Below are positions 17,142 to 26,099 of a stretch of DNA of 64,000 nucleotides, piece after piece (the stretch's first letter is position 1; every line of letters begins with the position of its first letter). Position numbers and translations under genes: made by a program. Source of the stretch: Moryella indoligenes (GTDB lineage: Bacteria > Bacillota > Clostridia > Lachnospirales > Lachnospiraceae); contig NZ_JAUSTO010000006.1 in assembly GCF_030812885.1 (NCBI RefSeq), positions 90,372-154,371 on the forward strand, given 5' to 3'. Under the pieces are notes generated by a model. It did not search any database. It was not told the DNA's origin and saw only the letters and a list, made by a program, of their open reading frames with translations.

Positions 17142-18746
17142 ATGAGCAAGTTGGATTTAAGCAGATATGGCATCACGGGAACCACCGAGATCGTACATAA
17201 CCCGTCCTATGAGTTTCTCTATGAGGAGGAGACGAAGGCGGGGCTTGAGGGCTTTGATAAGGGCCAGCTCACGGAGCTCGGAGCAGTCAATGTCATGACG
17301 GGGGTATATACCGGCCGCTCTCCCAAGGATAAATTTATCGTCATGGACGAGCAATCGAAAAACACCGTGTGGTGGACCTCCGAGGAGTATAAGAACGACA
17401 ATCATCCTGCCTCTGAGGAGACCTGGGAGGTTGTGAAGAAGATCGCGCAGAAGGAGCTCTCCGGGAAGAGACTCTTTGTTGTCGATGCCTACTGCGGTGC
17501 AAACAAGGACACGCGTATGGCAGTGCGCTTCATCGTGGAGGTCGCATGGCAGGCTCACTTCATCCGCAATATGTTTATCAAGCCGAGCGAGGAGGAGCTG
17601 AAGTGCTTTGAGCCGGATTTTGTGGTCTACAACGCTTCCAAGGCGAAGGTTGAAAACTACAAGGAGCTGGGTCTGAACTCTGAAACAGCAGTTGTCTTCA
17701 ACATCTCCAGCCGTGAGCAGGTCATCATCAACACCTGGTACGGCGGTGAGATGAAGAAGGGCATCTTCTCCATGATGAACTACTACCTGCCGCTGAAGGG
17801 CATCGCCGCGATGCACTGTTCCGCAAACACGGATATGGACGGAAAGAACACAGCTATCTTCTTTGGACTCTCCGGAACTGGAAAGACCACGCTCTCCACG
17901 GATCCCAAGCGTCTTCTGATCGGGGATGATGAGCATGGCTGGGATGACAGCGGTGTCTTCAATTTTGAGGGCGGCTGCTATGCAAAGGTTATCAATCTTG
18001 ATAAGGAATCTGAGCCGGATATCTACAATGCAATCCGCCGCGATGCCCTGCTGGAGAATGTCACTGTCGATGCAGAGGGAAAGATTGACTTCAGCGACGA
18101 GAGCGTCACGGAGAATACACGCGTGTCCTATCCGATTGACCATATTGAGAAGATCGTGAAGCCGATTTCCCACGGCCCGGAGGCGAAGAACGTGATTTTC
18201 CTCTCCGCGGACGCGTTTGGTGTGCTTCCGCCGGTATCCATCCTTACTCCGGAGCAGACGAAGTACTACTTCCTGTCCGGCTTCACGGCGAAGCTTGCGG
18301 GAACCGAGCGCGGAATCACCGAGCCGACTCCGACCTTCTCCGCCTGCTTTGGTCAGGCCTTCCTGGAGCTGCATCCCACGAAGTATGCGGATGAGCTCGT
18401 GAAGAGAATGGAGAAGAGCGGTGCGAAGGCTTATCTTGTGAACACCGGCTGGAACGGAAGTGGGAAGAGAATCTCCATCAAGGATACCCGCGGCATCATC
18501 GATGCAATTCTGAATGGGGATGTCAATAAGGTTCCGACCAAGAAGATACCGTACTTTAACTTTGAGGTTCCGACAGAGCTTCCGGGGGTTGACACCAATA
18601 TTCTCGACCCGAGGGATACTTATGCGGATGCTTCCGAGTGGGAGAAGAAGGCAGAGGATCTTGCACAGAGATTTGTGAAGAACTTTAAGAAGTACGAGGG
18701 AAATGACGCCGGCAAGGCGCTGGTCTCCGCCGGCCCCAGCCTGTAA
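17142..18746 (+). CDS. pckA: Phosphoenolpyruvate carboxykinase (ATP type)
   Basis: A 534-residue enzyme, the usual size for the ATP-dependent family. It interconverts oxaloacetate + ATP and PEP + CO2 + ADP. Motifs: YTGRSPKDKF (substrate arginine), the P-loop GLSGTGKTTLS (residues about 245-255), the metal-binding DDEHGWDDSGVFNFEGG region and TRVSYPIDHI. In anaerobic Clostridia it often runs toward oxaloacetate, storing energy as ATP, and here it precedes a decarboxylase operon using oxaloacetate. Start ATG 17142 follows AGGAGG at 17126-17131; an upstream in-frame ATG at 17040 lies in the promoter. Confidence 0.97.
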   Translation: MSKLDLSRYGITGTTEIVHNPSYEFLYEEETKAGLEGFDKGQLTELGAVNVMTGVYTGRSPKDKFIVMDEQSKNTVWWTSEEYKNDNHPASEETWEVVKKIAQKELSGKRLFVVDAYCGANKDTRMAVRFIVEVAWQAHFIRNMFIKPSEEELKCFEPDFVVYNASKAKVENYKELGLNSETAVVFNISSREQVIINTWYGGEMKKGIFSMMNYYLPLKGIAAMHCSANTDMDGKNTAIFFGLSGTGKTTLSTDPKRLLIGDDEHGWDDSGVFNFEGGCYAKVINLDKESEPDIYNAIRRDALLENVTVDAEGKIDFSDESVTENTRVSYPIDHIEKIVKPISHGPEAKNVIFLSADAFGVLPPVSILTPEQTKYYFLSGFTAKLAGTERGITEPTPTFSACFGQAFLELHPTKYADELVKRMEKSGAKAYLVNTGWNGSGKRISIKDTRGIIDAILNGDVNKVPTKKIPYFNFEVPTELPGVDTNILDPRDTYADASEWEKKAEDLAQRFVKNFKKYEGNDAGKALVSAGPSL

Positions 18747-18787
18747 TTTCCCTGCGCTGCACCGCAGCATAAGACAGTATTGGAAAG

Positions 18788-18821
18788 ACAGGGAGAGTGC
18801 TCTTTTGGGTGCTCTCCCTGT
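18788..18821 (+). terminator. Hairpin between pckA and ilvN
   Basis: ACAGGGAGAG (18788-18797) pairs perfectly with CTCTCCCTGT (18812-18821). No T tract follows, and the ilvN ribosome binding site is 9 bases on. It may be a weak terminator or a processing/stability element. Confidence 0.45.
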
Positions 18822-18840
18822 ATGACTACGGAGGTAAGCT

Positions 18841-19338
18841 ATGCGTATCGTATTTTCTCTTCTCATGGACAATACGCCGGGCGTTCTGAGCCGGATCGCG
18901 GGGCTCTTTACGCGCCGCGGCTACAATATTGAGAGCATCACAGCGGGCGTCACAGCAGATCCGCGCTACACGAGAATGACAGTGGTCTCCTCCGGCGATC
19001 ACGAGGTCCTGGAGCAGATCGAAAAGCAGATCCGTAAGCTTGAGGATGTGCGGGATATCAAGCGCCTTGACGAGAAAGAGAGCGTGTTCCGCGAGCTTAT
19101 CATGATCAAGATCAGGGCAAATGCCAGTCAGAGGGAGGCAGTTCACGCAGTGGTCTCCATCTTCCGTGCAAGTATTGTGGATGTTGGCAGGGACTTCCTC
19201 ACAATCATGCTGACCGGAGACCAGGCGAAGCTGGATGCACTGATCAATCTGCTGGATGAGTATGAGATACTGGAGCTCGCGCGGACAGGTCTGACAGGTC
19301 TCTCCCGCGGTACGAAGGATGTGCGCTTCCTTCCCTGA
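18841..19338 (+). CDS. ilvN: Acetolactate synthase small (regulatory) subunit
   Basis: A 165-residue regulatory subunit of acetohydroxyacid synthase, the first step of branched-chain amino-acid synthesis. The N-terminal ACT domain begins RIVFSLLMDNTPGVLSRIAGLFTRRGYNI, the typical valine-binding region; the C-terminal ACT-like domain carries FRASIVDVGRDFLTIMLTGD. GGAGG stands before the ATG. The catalytic subunit gene ilvB is not beside it. A hairpin separates it from pckA and a separate promoter drives the genes after it. Confidence 0.95.
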   Translation: MRIVFSLLMDNTPGVLSRIAGLFTRRGYNIESITAGVTADPRYTRMTVVSSGDHEVLEQIEKQIRKLEDVRDIKRLDEKESVFRELIMIKIRANASQREAVHAVVSIFRASIVDVGRDFLTIMLTGDQAKLDALINLLDEYEILELARTGLTGLSRGTKDVRFLP

Positions 19339-19342
19339 CCCC

Positions 19343-19371
19343 TTGTAATTTCTGCTATAAAAAGCTACAAT
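19343..19371 (+). promoter_or_regulatory. Promoter of the decarboxylase operon
   Basis: TTGTAA (19343-19348), 17-bp spacer, TACAAT (19366-19371), 46 bases upstream of the first gene of the five-gene biotin-dependent operon. Confidence 0.65.
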
Positions 19372-19416
19372 GCATTCTGTGACATTTTGTAAATTATGTA
19401 AAACGGAGGTTGCAAT

Positions 19417-20820
19417 ATGAGTCATTCTAATGATTCAGCGGCGGCCCGGAGAATTCGCGAGGTTCTCGATGAGAACAGCTTCGTAGAGCTCGGTGCCTAC
19501 GTCACTGCGCGAAGCACAGACTTCAATCTTGCGGAACAGAAGACGCCGCGAGACGGAGTCGTGACCGGGTATGGAACCATCGACGACAGGCTGGTGTATA
19601 TCTACAGCCAGGATCCGGCGGTGCTTGGCGGCTCAATCGGGGAGATGCACGCGAAGAAGATTCAGAGGCTCTATGAGCTCGCAGTGAAGATGGAGGCCCC
19701 TGTCATAGGTCTTATCGACTGCTCCGGTCTGCGTCTTCAGGAGGCCAGCGACTCGCTCAATGCGTTTGGCGAGCTCTATCGCTGTCAGGCGCGTGCCAAT
19801 GGTGTGGTTCCGCAGATTCAGGCAATTTATGGGAGCTGCGGAGGCAGTCTCGCGGTCAGTGCCGCCATTGCAGACTTTACTTTTATTGAGCGGGAGGAGG
19901 GACGTCTCTTCCTTCTTGCCCCCAATGCCGTTGCGGATAATAATGAGGCGGTACTGAATACTGCCTCTGCGGCTTTCCAGAGCGAGGAGAGCGGAGTGGC
20001 AGATTTTGTCGGCAGTGCAGCAGAGATTGCCGAGGGAATACGCACACTGATCGGCATTCTTCCTGCGAGCTTTGAGGACGATCTCTCCTATGGCGACTGC
20101 ACAGACAGTCTGAATCGACTGGTTCCGGAGATTGAGGGCGCGGGCTCTGCAGAGCTGCTCTCGGCGCTTTCTGATGGTGGTTTTGTCTGTGAGCCGGGAG
20201 AGAGCTATGGCTCCTGTATTTCCACTGCCTTCATCCGTATGAATGGATGCACAATCGGAACTGTCGCTGCGCTCTCTGAGGAGATCTGCTGGAAGGGCGT
20301 CGAGAAGGCCGCGCGCTTTGTGCGCTTCTGCGATGCATTCAGTATTCCGCTGCTCACACTTGTTGATGTGAAGAGTATGGATCACTGCATCTGCACAGAG
20401 CGTCAGATGGCGAAAAAGGCAGCCTCTCTGATTACTGCCTATGCGAATGCAACTGTGCCGAAGGTTACAGTCGTGACCGGAAAGGCCTACGGACTGATCT
20501 ATAATCTCTTTGCGCCGAAGACAGTCTCTGATATTGTCTACGCGTGGCCGAAGGCCGAGATCGGCCTCATGGAGGCCGGAGATGCGGTTAAGGTTATATA
20601 TGCAGAGGAGCTCGCTGCGGCAGAAGACAAGACTGCTCTCTACAGTGAGAAGACCGCAGCCTATGCAGAGCTTCAGAACGGCGCCGTCAGTGCGGCCCGC
20701 CGCGGCTACGTTGATGATATCATCGACGCTCAGCTCACCAGAAAGCGCGTGATCGCCGCCTTCGAGATGCTGTTTACAAAGAATGAGGACCTCCCTGCGA
20801 AAAAGCGCGGAACGGTCTGA
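19417..20820 (+). CDS. Acyl-CoA carboxyltransferase-like subunit (PccB/MmdA/12S family), degenerate
   Basis: A 467-residue crotonase-fold carboxyltransferase, shorter than the roughly 510 residues of MmdA/PccB. It keeps the framework (VVTGYGTIDDRLVYIYSQD, GGSIGEMHAKKI, KAARFVRFCDAFSIPL, ATVPKVTVVTGKAYG, YAWPKAEIGLM). However, several glycine-rich active-site loops are changed: the usual GPCAGGAVYSPALTDF reads GSCGGSLAVSAAIADF, and the loop usually reading PGFLPGT...GGIIRHGAK is replaced by KSMDHCICTERQMAKKA. The N-terminal 30-odd residues of the family are also missing. It opens the operon with OadG, a biotin carrier, the beta pump and a 5S-type carboxyltransferase. CoA substrate and activity are uncertain. 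Confidence 0.8.
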   Translation: MSHSNDSAAARRIREVLDENSFVELGAYVTARSTDFNLAEQKTPRDGVVTGYGTIDDRLVYIYSQDPAVLGGSIGEMHAKKIQRLYELAVKMEAPVIGLIDCSGLRLQEASDSLNAFGELYRCQARANGVVPQIQAIYGSCGGSLAVSAAIADFTFIEREEGRLFLLAPNAVADNNEAVLNTASAAFQSEESGVADFVGSAAEIAEGIRTLIGILPASFEDDLSYGDCTDSLNRLVPEIEGAGSAELLSALSDGGFVCEPGESYGSCISTAFIRMNGCTIGTVAALSEEICWKGVEKAARFVRFCDAFSIPLLTLVDVKSMDHCICTERQMAKKAASLITAYANATVPKVTVVTGKAYGLIYNLFAPKTVSDIVYAWPKAEIGLMEAGDAVKVIYAEELAAAEDKTALYSEKTAAYAELQNGAVSAARRGYVDDIIDAQLTRKRVIAAFEMLFTKNEDLPAKKRGTV

Positions 20821-20833
20821 GTGAGGTGTCAGA

Positions 20834-21763
20834 ATGATACAGAAAATCAGAAAAATCTTTCTGGCAGCTCTGCTCTGCCTGAGCACAGTCCTGCTGTTTC
20901 CGTCGAGCTCCTATGCGGCGGCTTCGGCGGCTGAGCTCTCAGCAGTCCAGCAGAATGCGGAGGATAATTTAAAGGCGGTTGTAGAGCTCGATGATGTGAC
21001 GCTTCAGAAATACATTGAGCAGTTCAATGCGCAGAATTATACGACGCTGGCCTCCGGTCTTCAGAGCTGGCTGGATCTGAAATCAGAGATCGGCGGCTTT
21101 GTCTCGATTGATTCAACCGAGGTAGAGGAGAGCGAGGACGGCTATCTTGTAATCATGCAGATCAGCTGCGCCGGTCAGAGAACAGCGACAGTCCACATCG
21201 AATTTCAGAAAAAGGACGGATCCATATCCCGGATCAGCTTTGATAAAAATGAGACACTTCAGGAAAAGCTTGTCAGTGCGGGGCTGAATCTCCTGATCGG
21301 CATGGGAACGGTTTTCATCGTATTGATCTTTATTGCGTTTCTTATCAGCCGCTTCAAGTACATTAACCGCTGGGTCACTGCAAAGGAAGAGGCAGAGAAG
21401 GAAGAAAAGGCCTATCAGGCAGCAGTTGCAGCAGCAAAGAAGCTGCCGGGAAGCGCAACAGATGTCTCGAAGCGCATATCTCCTGAGGCTGTGCGCGCTG
21501 CGATGATTCCTGCGGGGACAAAGGCAGAGCTGATTGCCGGTGACGCAGAGAACGGTCTGCAGGATGAGACAGCTGAAGACGCACAAATGGTAGCAGTGCT
21601 TGCCGCAGCAGTTGCAGCGGCGCAGGAGCCGGATCCGCAGCTCATTGCGGTTATCACTGCGGCGGTTATGGCGATACAGGCGGAGCAGGGTGAGGATCCG
21701 GGGCCTGACGGGCTGGTGGTTCGATCTATACGCCGTGTATCCGTAAGAGGCAGAAGGCGCTGA
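20834..21763 (+). CDS. OadG family protein (gamma-like subunit of sodium-pumping decarboxylase) with extracytoplasmic domain
   Basis: A 309-residue membrane protein. The N-terminus is a signal peptide or anchor (FLAALLCLSTVLLFPSSSYAA, two parts, residues 10-30), followed by an extracytoplasmic domain of about 120 residues (DUF3887-like). One membrane helix lies near residues 155-176 (LLIGMGTVFIVLIFIAFL, the OadG signature), and a cytoplasmic Ala/Glu-rich tail has AVLAAAVAAAQ and AVITAAVMAIQ helices ending in VVRSIRRV. OadG helps assemble the complex and anchors the soluble carboxyltransferase to the beta pump. GAGGTG precedes the ATG. It is much longer than the roughly 85-residue enterobacterial OadG, as in Clostridia. 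Confidence 0.85.
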   Translation: MIQKIRKIFLAALLCLSTVLLFPSSSYAAASAAELSAVQQNAEDNLKAVVELDDVTLQKYIEQFNAQNYTTLASGLQSWLDLKSEIGGFVSIDSTEVEESEDGYLVIMQISCAGQRTATVHIEFQKKDGSISRISFDKNETLQEKLVSAGLNLLIGMGTVFIVLIFIAFLISRFKYINRWVTAKEEAEKEEKAYQAAVAAAKKLPGSATDVSKRISPEAVRAAMIPAGTKAELIAGDAENGLQDETAEDAQMVAVLAAAVAAAQEPDPQLIAVITAAVMAIQAEQGEDPGPDGLVVRSIRRVSVRGRRR

Positions 21764-21819
21764 TGCGCGGTTTCGATTCAATCAAAATACAGACTATATC
21801 ACTCATAAGGAGAAAAATT

Positions 21820-22281
21820 ATGAAGAACTATACCATCACAGTCAATGGGCAGACTTATGCAGTTCAGGTAGAAGAGGGGATCACCGCAGCAGCGCAGAGC
21901 GCTCCTGTTGTCACCATCCCGGCAGCGCCGGTTTACACTGCGCCTGTGGCTGCTCCGGCTCCGGTTGCGGCGGCCCCCGCGCCTGCGGCAGCCCCAGCCC
22001 CTGCTCCTGTACCTGCGGCAGATCCGGCACCTGCACCGGCAGCAGCAGCTCCCTCCGGCAGTGCGGGAAGCATCACGGTGGAATCTCCGATGCCCGGAAA
22101 GATCCTGAGCATTGAAGCGGCTGTCGGCGACAGCGTTGCGGCAGGTCAGACTATCATGATTCTTGAGGCCATGAAGATGGAAAATGAAATTGTGGCTCCC
22201 GAGGCAGGAACCATCGCAAGCCTGAATGTAACCGTGAATCAGGCCGTTGAGGCAGGAGAGGTGCTCGCAACACTTAACTGA
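21820..22281 (+). CDS. Biotin carboxyl carrier protein (biotin/lipoyl domain)
   Basis: A 153-residue carrier. An N-terminal segment of about 30 residues (KNYTITVNGQTYAVQVEEG) is joined by a Pro/Ala-rich flexible linker (residues about 38-82) to a biotinyl domain with the biotinylation site AMKMEN. The lysine carries biotin that ferries CO2 between the carboxyltransferases and the membrane beta subunit. Start ATG 21820 follows AAGGAG at 21807-21812; the in-frame ATG at 21763 overlaps the previous stop and lacks a proper site. It corresponds to the 1.3S subunit of transcarboxylase or MmdC. Confidence 0.95.
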   Translation: MKNYTITVNGQTYAVQVEEGITAAAQSAPVVTIPAAPVYTAPVAAPAPVAAAPAPAAAPAPAPVPAADPAPAPAAAAPSGSAGSITVESPMPGKILSIEAAVGDSVAAGQTIMILEAMKMENEIVAPEAGTIASLNVTVNQAVEAGEVLATLN

Positions 22282-22324
22282 GCCGGGCGTATGACTTCAG
22301 CCTGAAACGGAGGAATGAAATAAG

Positions 22325-23476
22325 ATGGAGTATTTAACAAACACACTCAGTAATCTTATTCATCAGTCCGCATTTGCTTCAATTACCGTGGGCAATCTCA
22401 TCATGATTGCGGTGGCGCTCGTATTTCTCTATCTTGCAATTGCAAAGGGATTTGAGCCGCTGCTGCTGGTGCCGATTGCCTTCGGAATGCTGCTGGTGAA
22501 TATCTATCCAGATATCATGTCAGATCCCTCGAAGAATCCCGGAGGTGCAGGCGGACTGCTCGCTTATTTTTACAAGCTTGACGAGTGGGGCATACTGCCG
22601 CCGCTGATCTTTATGGGAGTCGGTGCCATGACGGACTTTGGTCCGCTGATCGCAAATCCGATGAGCTTCCTTCTCGGAGCTGCGGCGCAGTTCGGCATCT
22701 ATATCGCTTACCTCATGGCTGTACTCATGGGCTTTAACGGTCAGGCCTCTGCAGCTATCTCCATCATCGGCGGTGCAGACGGCCCGACCTCGATCTATCT
22801 CGCGAGCAAGATGGGGCAGACGGAGTACCTCGGTGCAATTGCAGTCGCAGCATATTCCTACATGTCTCTGGTTCCGATCATTCAGCCGCCGATCATGAAG
22901 GCTCTGACTACGGAGAAGGAGCGTAAGATCAAGATGGCACAGCTGCGGCCGGTCTCCAAGGTCGAGAAGATACTCTTTCCCATCATTGTGAGCATCGTGG
23001 TGAGCCTCATACTCCCGAGCACGGCGCCGCTCATCGGCATGCTGATGCTTGGAAACCTCTTCCGGGAGTGCGGCGTGGTGCGTCAGCTCACAGAGACGGC
23101 GAGCAATGCTCTGATGTATATTGTCGTGATCCTTCTCGGAACCAGCGTCGGCGCGGCGACGAGCGCGGAGGCGTTTCTGAAGGCTGATACGCTGAAGATC
23201 GTTCTGCTTGGCCTTATTGCCTTTGCCTTCGGTACGGCTGCTGGTGTTCTGCTCGGAAAGCTGATGTGCAAGCTGACCGGCGGCAAGGTAAATCCTCTGA
23301 TCGGAGCTGCCGGCGTGTCTGCGGTTCCCATGTCGGCGCGTGTCGCCCAGAAGGTCGGTGCGGAAGCGGATCCGACCAACTTCCTGCTGATGCACGCGAT
23401 GGGACCGAATGTCGCGGGCGTGATTGGAACTGCCGTTGCAGCGGGAACCTTCATGGCAATCTTTGGCGTAAAGTAA
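22325..23476 (+). CDS. oadB: Sodium ion-translocating decarboxylase beta subunit
   Basis: A 383-residue polytopic membrane protein, the Na+ pump that decarboxylates carboxybiotin and exports two Na+ per turnover. The sodium/carboxybiotin site IIGGADGPTSIYLAS (residues about 145-160) is intact, and the first hydrophobic helices, MIAVALVFLYLAIA and LGAAAQFGIYIAYLM, are clear. The C-terminal repeat region (NPLIGAAGVSAVPMSARV) is also conserved. Length fits the short clostridial form. It lies 43 bp after the biotin carrier and 14 bp before the alpha-type subunit. Confidence 0.97.
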   Translation: MEYLTNTLSNLIHQSAFASITVGNLIMIAVALVFLYLAIAKGFEPLLLVPIAFGMLLVNIYPDIMSDPSKNPGGAGGLLAYFYKLDEWGILPPLIFMGVGAMTDFGPLIANPMSFLLGAAAQFGIYIAYLMAVLMGFNGQASAAISIIGGADGPTSIYLASKMGQTEYLGAIAVAAYSYMSLVPIIQPPIMKALTTEKERKIKMAQLRPVSKVEKILFPIIVSIVVSLILPSTAPLIGMLMLGNLFRECGVVRQLTETASNALMYIVVILLGTSVGAATSAEAFLKADTLKIVLLGLIAFAFGTAAGVLLGKLMCKLTGGKVNPLIGAAGVSAVPMSARVAQKVGAEADPTNFLLMHAMGPNVAGVIGTAVAAGTFMAIFGVK

Positions 23477-23490
23477 AGGAGACTATTTGA

Positions 23491-24903
23491 ATGGATAAGG
23501 TTCAGAGAAAGCCGGTTCAGATCTGTGAGACTGTGCTGCGTGATGCACATCAGTCCCTGTTTGCGACCAGAATGACGACAGAGGAGATGCTGCCGATCAT
23601 AGACAAGATGGATAAGATCGGATATCGCTCAGTGGAGTGCTGGGGCGGTGCGACCTTTGATTCCTGCCTGCGCTTCCTCCATGAGGATCCGTGGGAGAGA
23701 CTGCGTCTATTGAAGAAGGGGTTTAAGAATACTAAGCTTCAGATGCTGTTCCGCGGCCAGAATATCCTGGGCTACAACCACTACGCAGATGACGTTGTGG
23801 AATACTTTGTCCAGAAGTCCGTGGCGAATGGGATCGACATCATCCGCATTTTTGACTGTCTGAATGACATACGGAATCTGCAGACCGCGGTCAGAGCATG
23901 TAAGAAGGAGGGGGCAGAGGCGCAGATTGCACTGTCCTACACTCTGGGTGATGCTTATACCCTTGAATATTGGGCGGAGATTGCAAAGCATATTGAGGAG
24001 ATGGGAGCAGATTCCATCTGCATTAAAGATATGGCGGGGCTTCTGACGCCGTACGCAGCCTATGATCTTGTGACAGCGCTGAAGAAGTCCACGAAGCTTC
24101 CGATCGACATTCACACACACTACACCTCCGGCGTTGCTTCGATGACGCTTCTTAAGGCGATTGAGGCGGGGGCAGATATCATAGATACTGCGATCTCTCC
24201 GCTGGCGCTTGGCACAAGTCAGCCTGCAACGGAGGTTATGGTGCAGACCCTGAAGGGTACGGACGGGGATACCGGTCTCGACATTGAGAAGCTCACGGAA
24301 GTTGCAAATTATTTTACACCGATCCGTGAAAAGTATATTGCAAACGGACTCCTGAGTCCGAAGCTGCTCGGTGTCAACATCAACACTCTGCGCTACCAGG
24401 TCCCGGGCGGGATGCTCTCCAACCTCTTAAAGCAGCTGACAGAGGCTCACAAGGAGAACCTGCTTCAGGATGTGCTGGAGGAGGTCGCAAGAGTGCGCAA
24501 GGACTTCGGTGAGCCGCCGCTGGTTACGCCTTCCTCTCAGATTGTCGGAACGCAGGCAGTCATGAACGTGCTGACGCATGAGCGCTACAAGATGGTGCCG
24601 AAGGAGTCAAAGAAGCTTGTTATGGGCGAGTTCGGTCAGTCTGTGAAGCCGGTGGATCCGGAGGTACAGAAAAAGATCATCGGAGATGCAGAGCCGATCA
24701 CCTGCCGCCCGGCGGATCTCATCGAGCCGCAGCTTCCGAAATATGAGCAGGAGATAGGACCGTGGAAGCAGCAGGATGAGGACGTGCTCTCCTATGCGCT
24801 CTTCCCGCAGGTGGCGCTCGATTTCTTCAAGTGGAGACAGGCGCAGAAGACGGGAATGGATATCACAAAGGCTGATACGAAGGCAAAGGCATATCCGGTC
24901 TGA
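23491..24903 (+). CDS. oadA: Oxaloacetate decarboxylase alpha / 5S-type carboxyltransferase subunit (no biotin domain)
   Basis: A 470-residue TIM-barrel carboxyltransferase of the oxaloacetate decarboxylase/pyruvate carboxylase group. ETVLRDAHQSLFATRMTTEEM near the N-terminus and IDIHTHYTSGVASMT hold the metal ligands, with the catalytic lysine expected in the CIKDMAGLL segment. It lacks the C-terminal biotinyl domain of OadA from Klebsiella, because biotin is on the separate carrier encoded two genes upstream, as in the 5S subunit of Propionibacterium transcarboxylase. It likely moves CO2 from oxaloacetate to biotin, forming pyruvate. The last gene of the operon, followed by a terminator. 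Confidence 0.95.
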   Translation: MDKVQRKPVQICETVLRDAHQSLFATRMTTEEMLPIIDKMDKIGYRSVECWGGATFDSCLRFLHEDPWERLRLLKKGFKNTKLQMLFRGQNILGYNHYADDVVEYFVQKSVANGIDIIRIFDCLNDIRNLQTAVRACKKEGAEAQIALSYTLGDAYTLEYWAEIAKHIEEMGADSICIKDMAGLLTPYAAYDLVTALKKSTKLPIDIHTHYTSGVASMTLLKAIEAGADIIDTAISPLALGTSQPATEVMVQTLKGTDGDTGLDIEKLTEVANYFTPIREKYIANGLLSPKLLGVNINTLRYQVPGGMLSNLLKQLTEAHKENLLQDVLEEVARVRKDFGEPPLVTPSSQIVGTQAVMNVLTHERYKMVPKESKKLVMGEFGQSVKPVDPEVQKKIIGDAEPITCRPADLIEPQLPKYEQEIGPWKQQDEDVLSYALFPQVALDFFKWRQAQKTGMDITKADTKAKAYPV

Positions 24904-24937
24904 GCTGCACAGAGCAGAAATTGGTAAGAGACTGATT

Positions 24938-24976
24938 ACAGGGAGTCTTCCGTTCGGAGGGCTCTCTGTTGTTTTT
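24938..24976 (+). terminator. Intrinsic terminator of the decarboxylase operon
   Basis: Stem ACAGGGAG/CTCTCTGT (one G-U pair) with an inner CTTCCG/CGGAGG helix, followed by TTGTTTTT. Confidence 0.8.
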
Positions 24977-25079
24977 ACTGTGATTAAGGTAAGAGAAATG
25001 ATAGAATGTATCTGCCGGGAGAAGCAAGGAACATTGAGGTAGAAATAGAGCTCTATCAGAACAGGAGAGTTGTTGCGGT

Positions 25080-26099
25080 ATGAGAAAACGGAATGGAATG
25101 AGATGCAAAAAGAACGGATGGAAGCGGAGGCGGGCGCTTTTATTGCTGACAATATTGGTGCTGGCGGGCTGTGCGGAGCAGGAGTGCTCACCCGCAGAAG
25201 CAGAAGCTGAAATAGCTCAGACAGAGACACAGGCGGCTGCTATGCAGGAAACGAATCAGGAAAAAGAGCTTAAGCCGCAGGAAGCGACACGGACTGTTGA
25301 GGTCAGTTACAGCAATATCGCGGATGAGGAGAGCAGAAAATTTGTGGAGGAAGCGCTTATTAGCGCCGGAGTCTCAGCGGAGCGGCAGAGGACATTCTTT
25401 GAGCATGTGGAGCAGTTCAATGCCTGCGCAGGGGAGGGAGATCTGACAGGAGGCTTTGAGACCGCAGCGGCAACGGAAATAAAATACGACCCCTATGAGC
25501 TGCAGGAGCGGTGGCAGGGCCGCCATGAGGACTTTGAGGGCTATAATTGCAGGATCACAGCCTACGGACTGTATGGAGATGCTCTGACGCTTGACAGCGC
25601 AAAACAGATGAAACGTGACAGTCTGATGACGGAGAATCTGGACTTTGATTTATATGCCCTGGGGCAGGATGCTTCCGCTGTTCCGACGGAAACGGAGCGT
25701 GATAAATTCCTTTCTCTTTATGCAGCTGTTCCGACAGATGCGACAAAGGATGTAAAGGTTCATGCGGCACATATGCAGGAGGCATGGCGTGCGCGTGGCC
25801 TCGGCTTTTCTGCGAGTGAAAAGCTGCGTCTCATCTCCGTGGTCTTTCATGACAAATTGACAGAAGGACAGGATAAGCTCTTTATCGGGCACATCGGCAT
25901 ATTGCTGCCTCTGGAGGACGGAAGACTGTGCTTTCTTGAGAAGGTCGCATTTCAGGAGCCCTACCGTGCGAACCTGTTTCAGAACAGAGCGAAGCTCTGC
26001 GACTATCTCATGGAGAAATATGATCTTGAGTATGATCAGCCGGCGGCAGCTCCATTTATTATGGAAAATGCAGAACTGCTGAGCAGGGAGGATGTATGA
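25080..26099 (+). CDS. DUF4300 family putative lipoprotein
   Basis: A 339-residue secreted protein. The N-terminus is Arg/Lys-rich, then a hydrophobic stretch ends in the lipobox LVLAGC (Cys about residue 28), indicating a lipid-anchored protein on the outer face of the membrane. A low-complexity Glu/Gln linker follows, then a globular domain beginning VEVSYSNIADEESRKFV, which I place in the DUF4300 family (function unknown, found in Streptococcus and Clostridia). Its stop overlaps the next ATG (ATGA), so the two are co-translated. Confidence 0.75.
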   Translation: MRKRNGMRCKKNGWKRRRALLLLTILVLAGCAEQECSPAEAEAEIAQTETQAAAMQETNQEKELKPQEATRTVEVSYSNIADEESRKFVEEALISAGVSAERQRTFFEHVEQFNACAGEGDLTGGFETAAATEIKYDPYELQERWQGRHEDFEGYNCRITAYGLYGDALTLDSAKQMKRDSLMTENLDFDLYALGQDASAVPTETERDKFLSLYAAVPTDATKDVKVHAAHMQEAWRARGLGFSASEKLRLISVVFHDKLTEGQDKLFIGHIGILLPLEDGRLCFLEKVAFQEPYRANLFQNRAKLCDYLMEKYDLEYDQPAAAPFIMENAELLSREDV

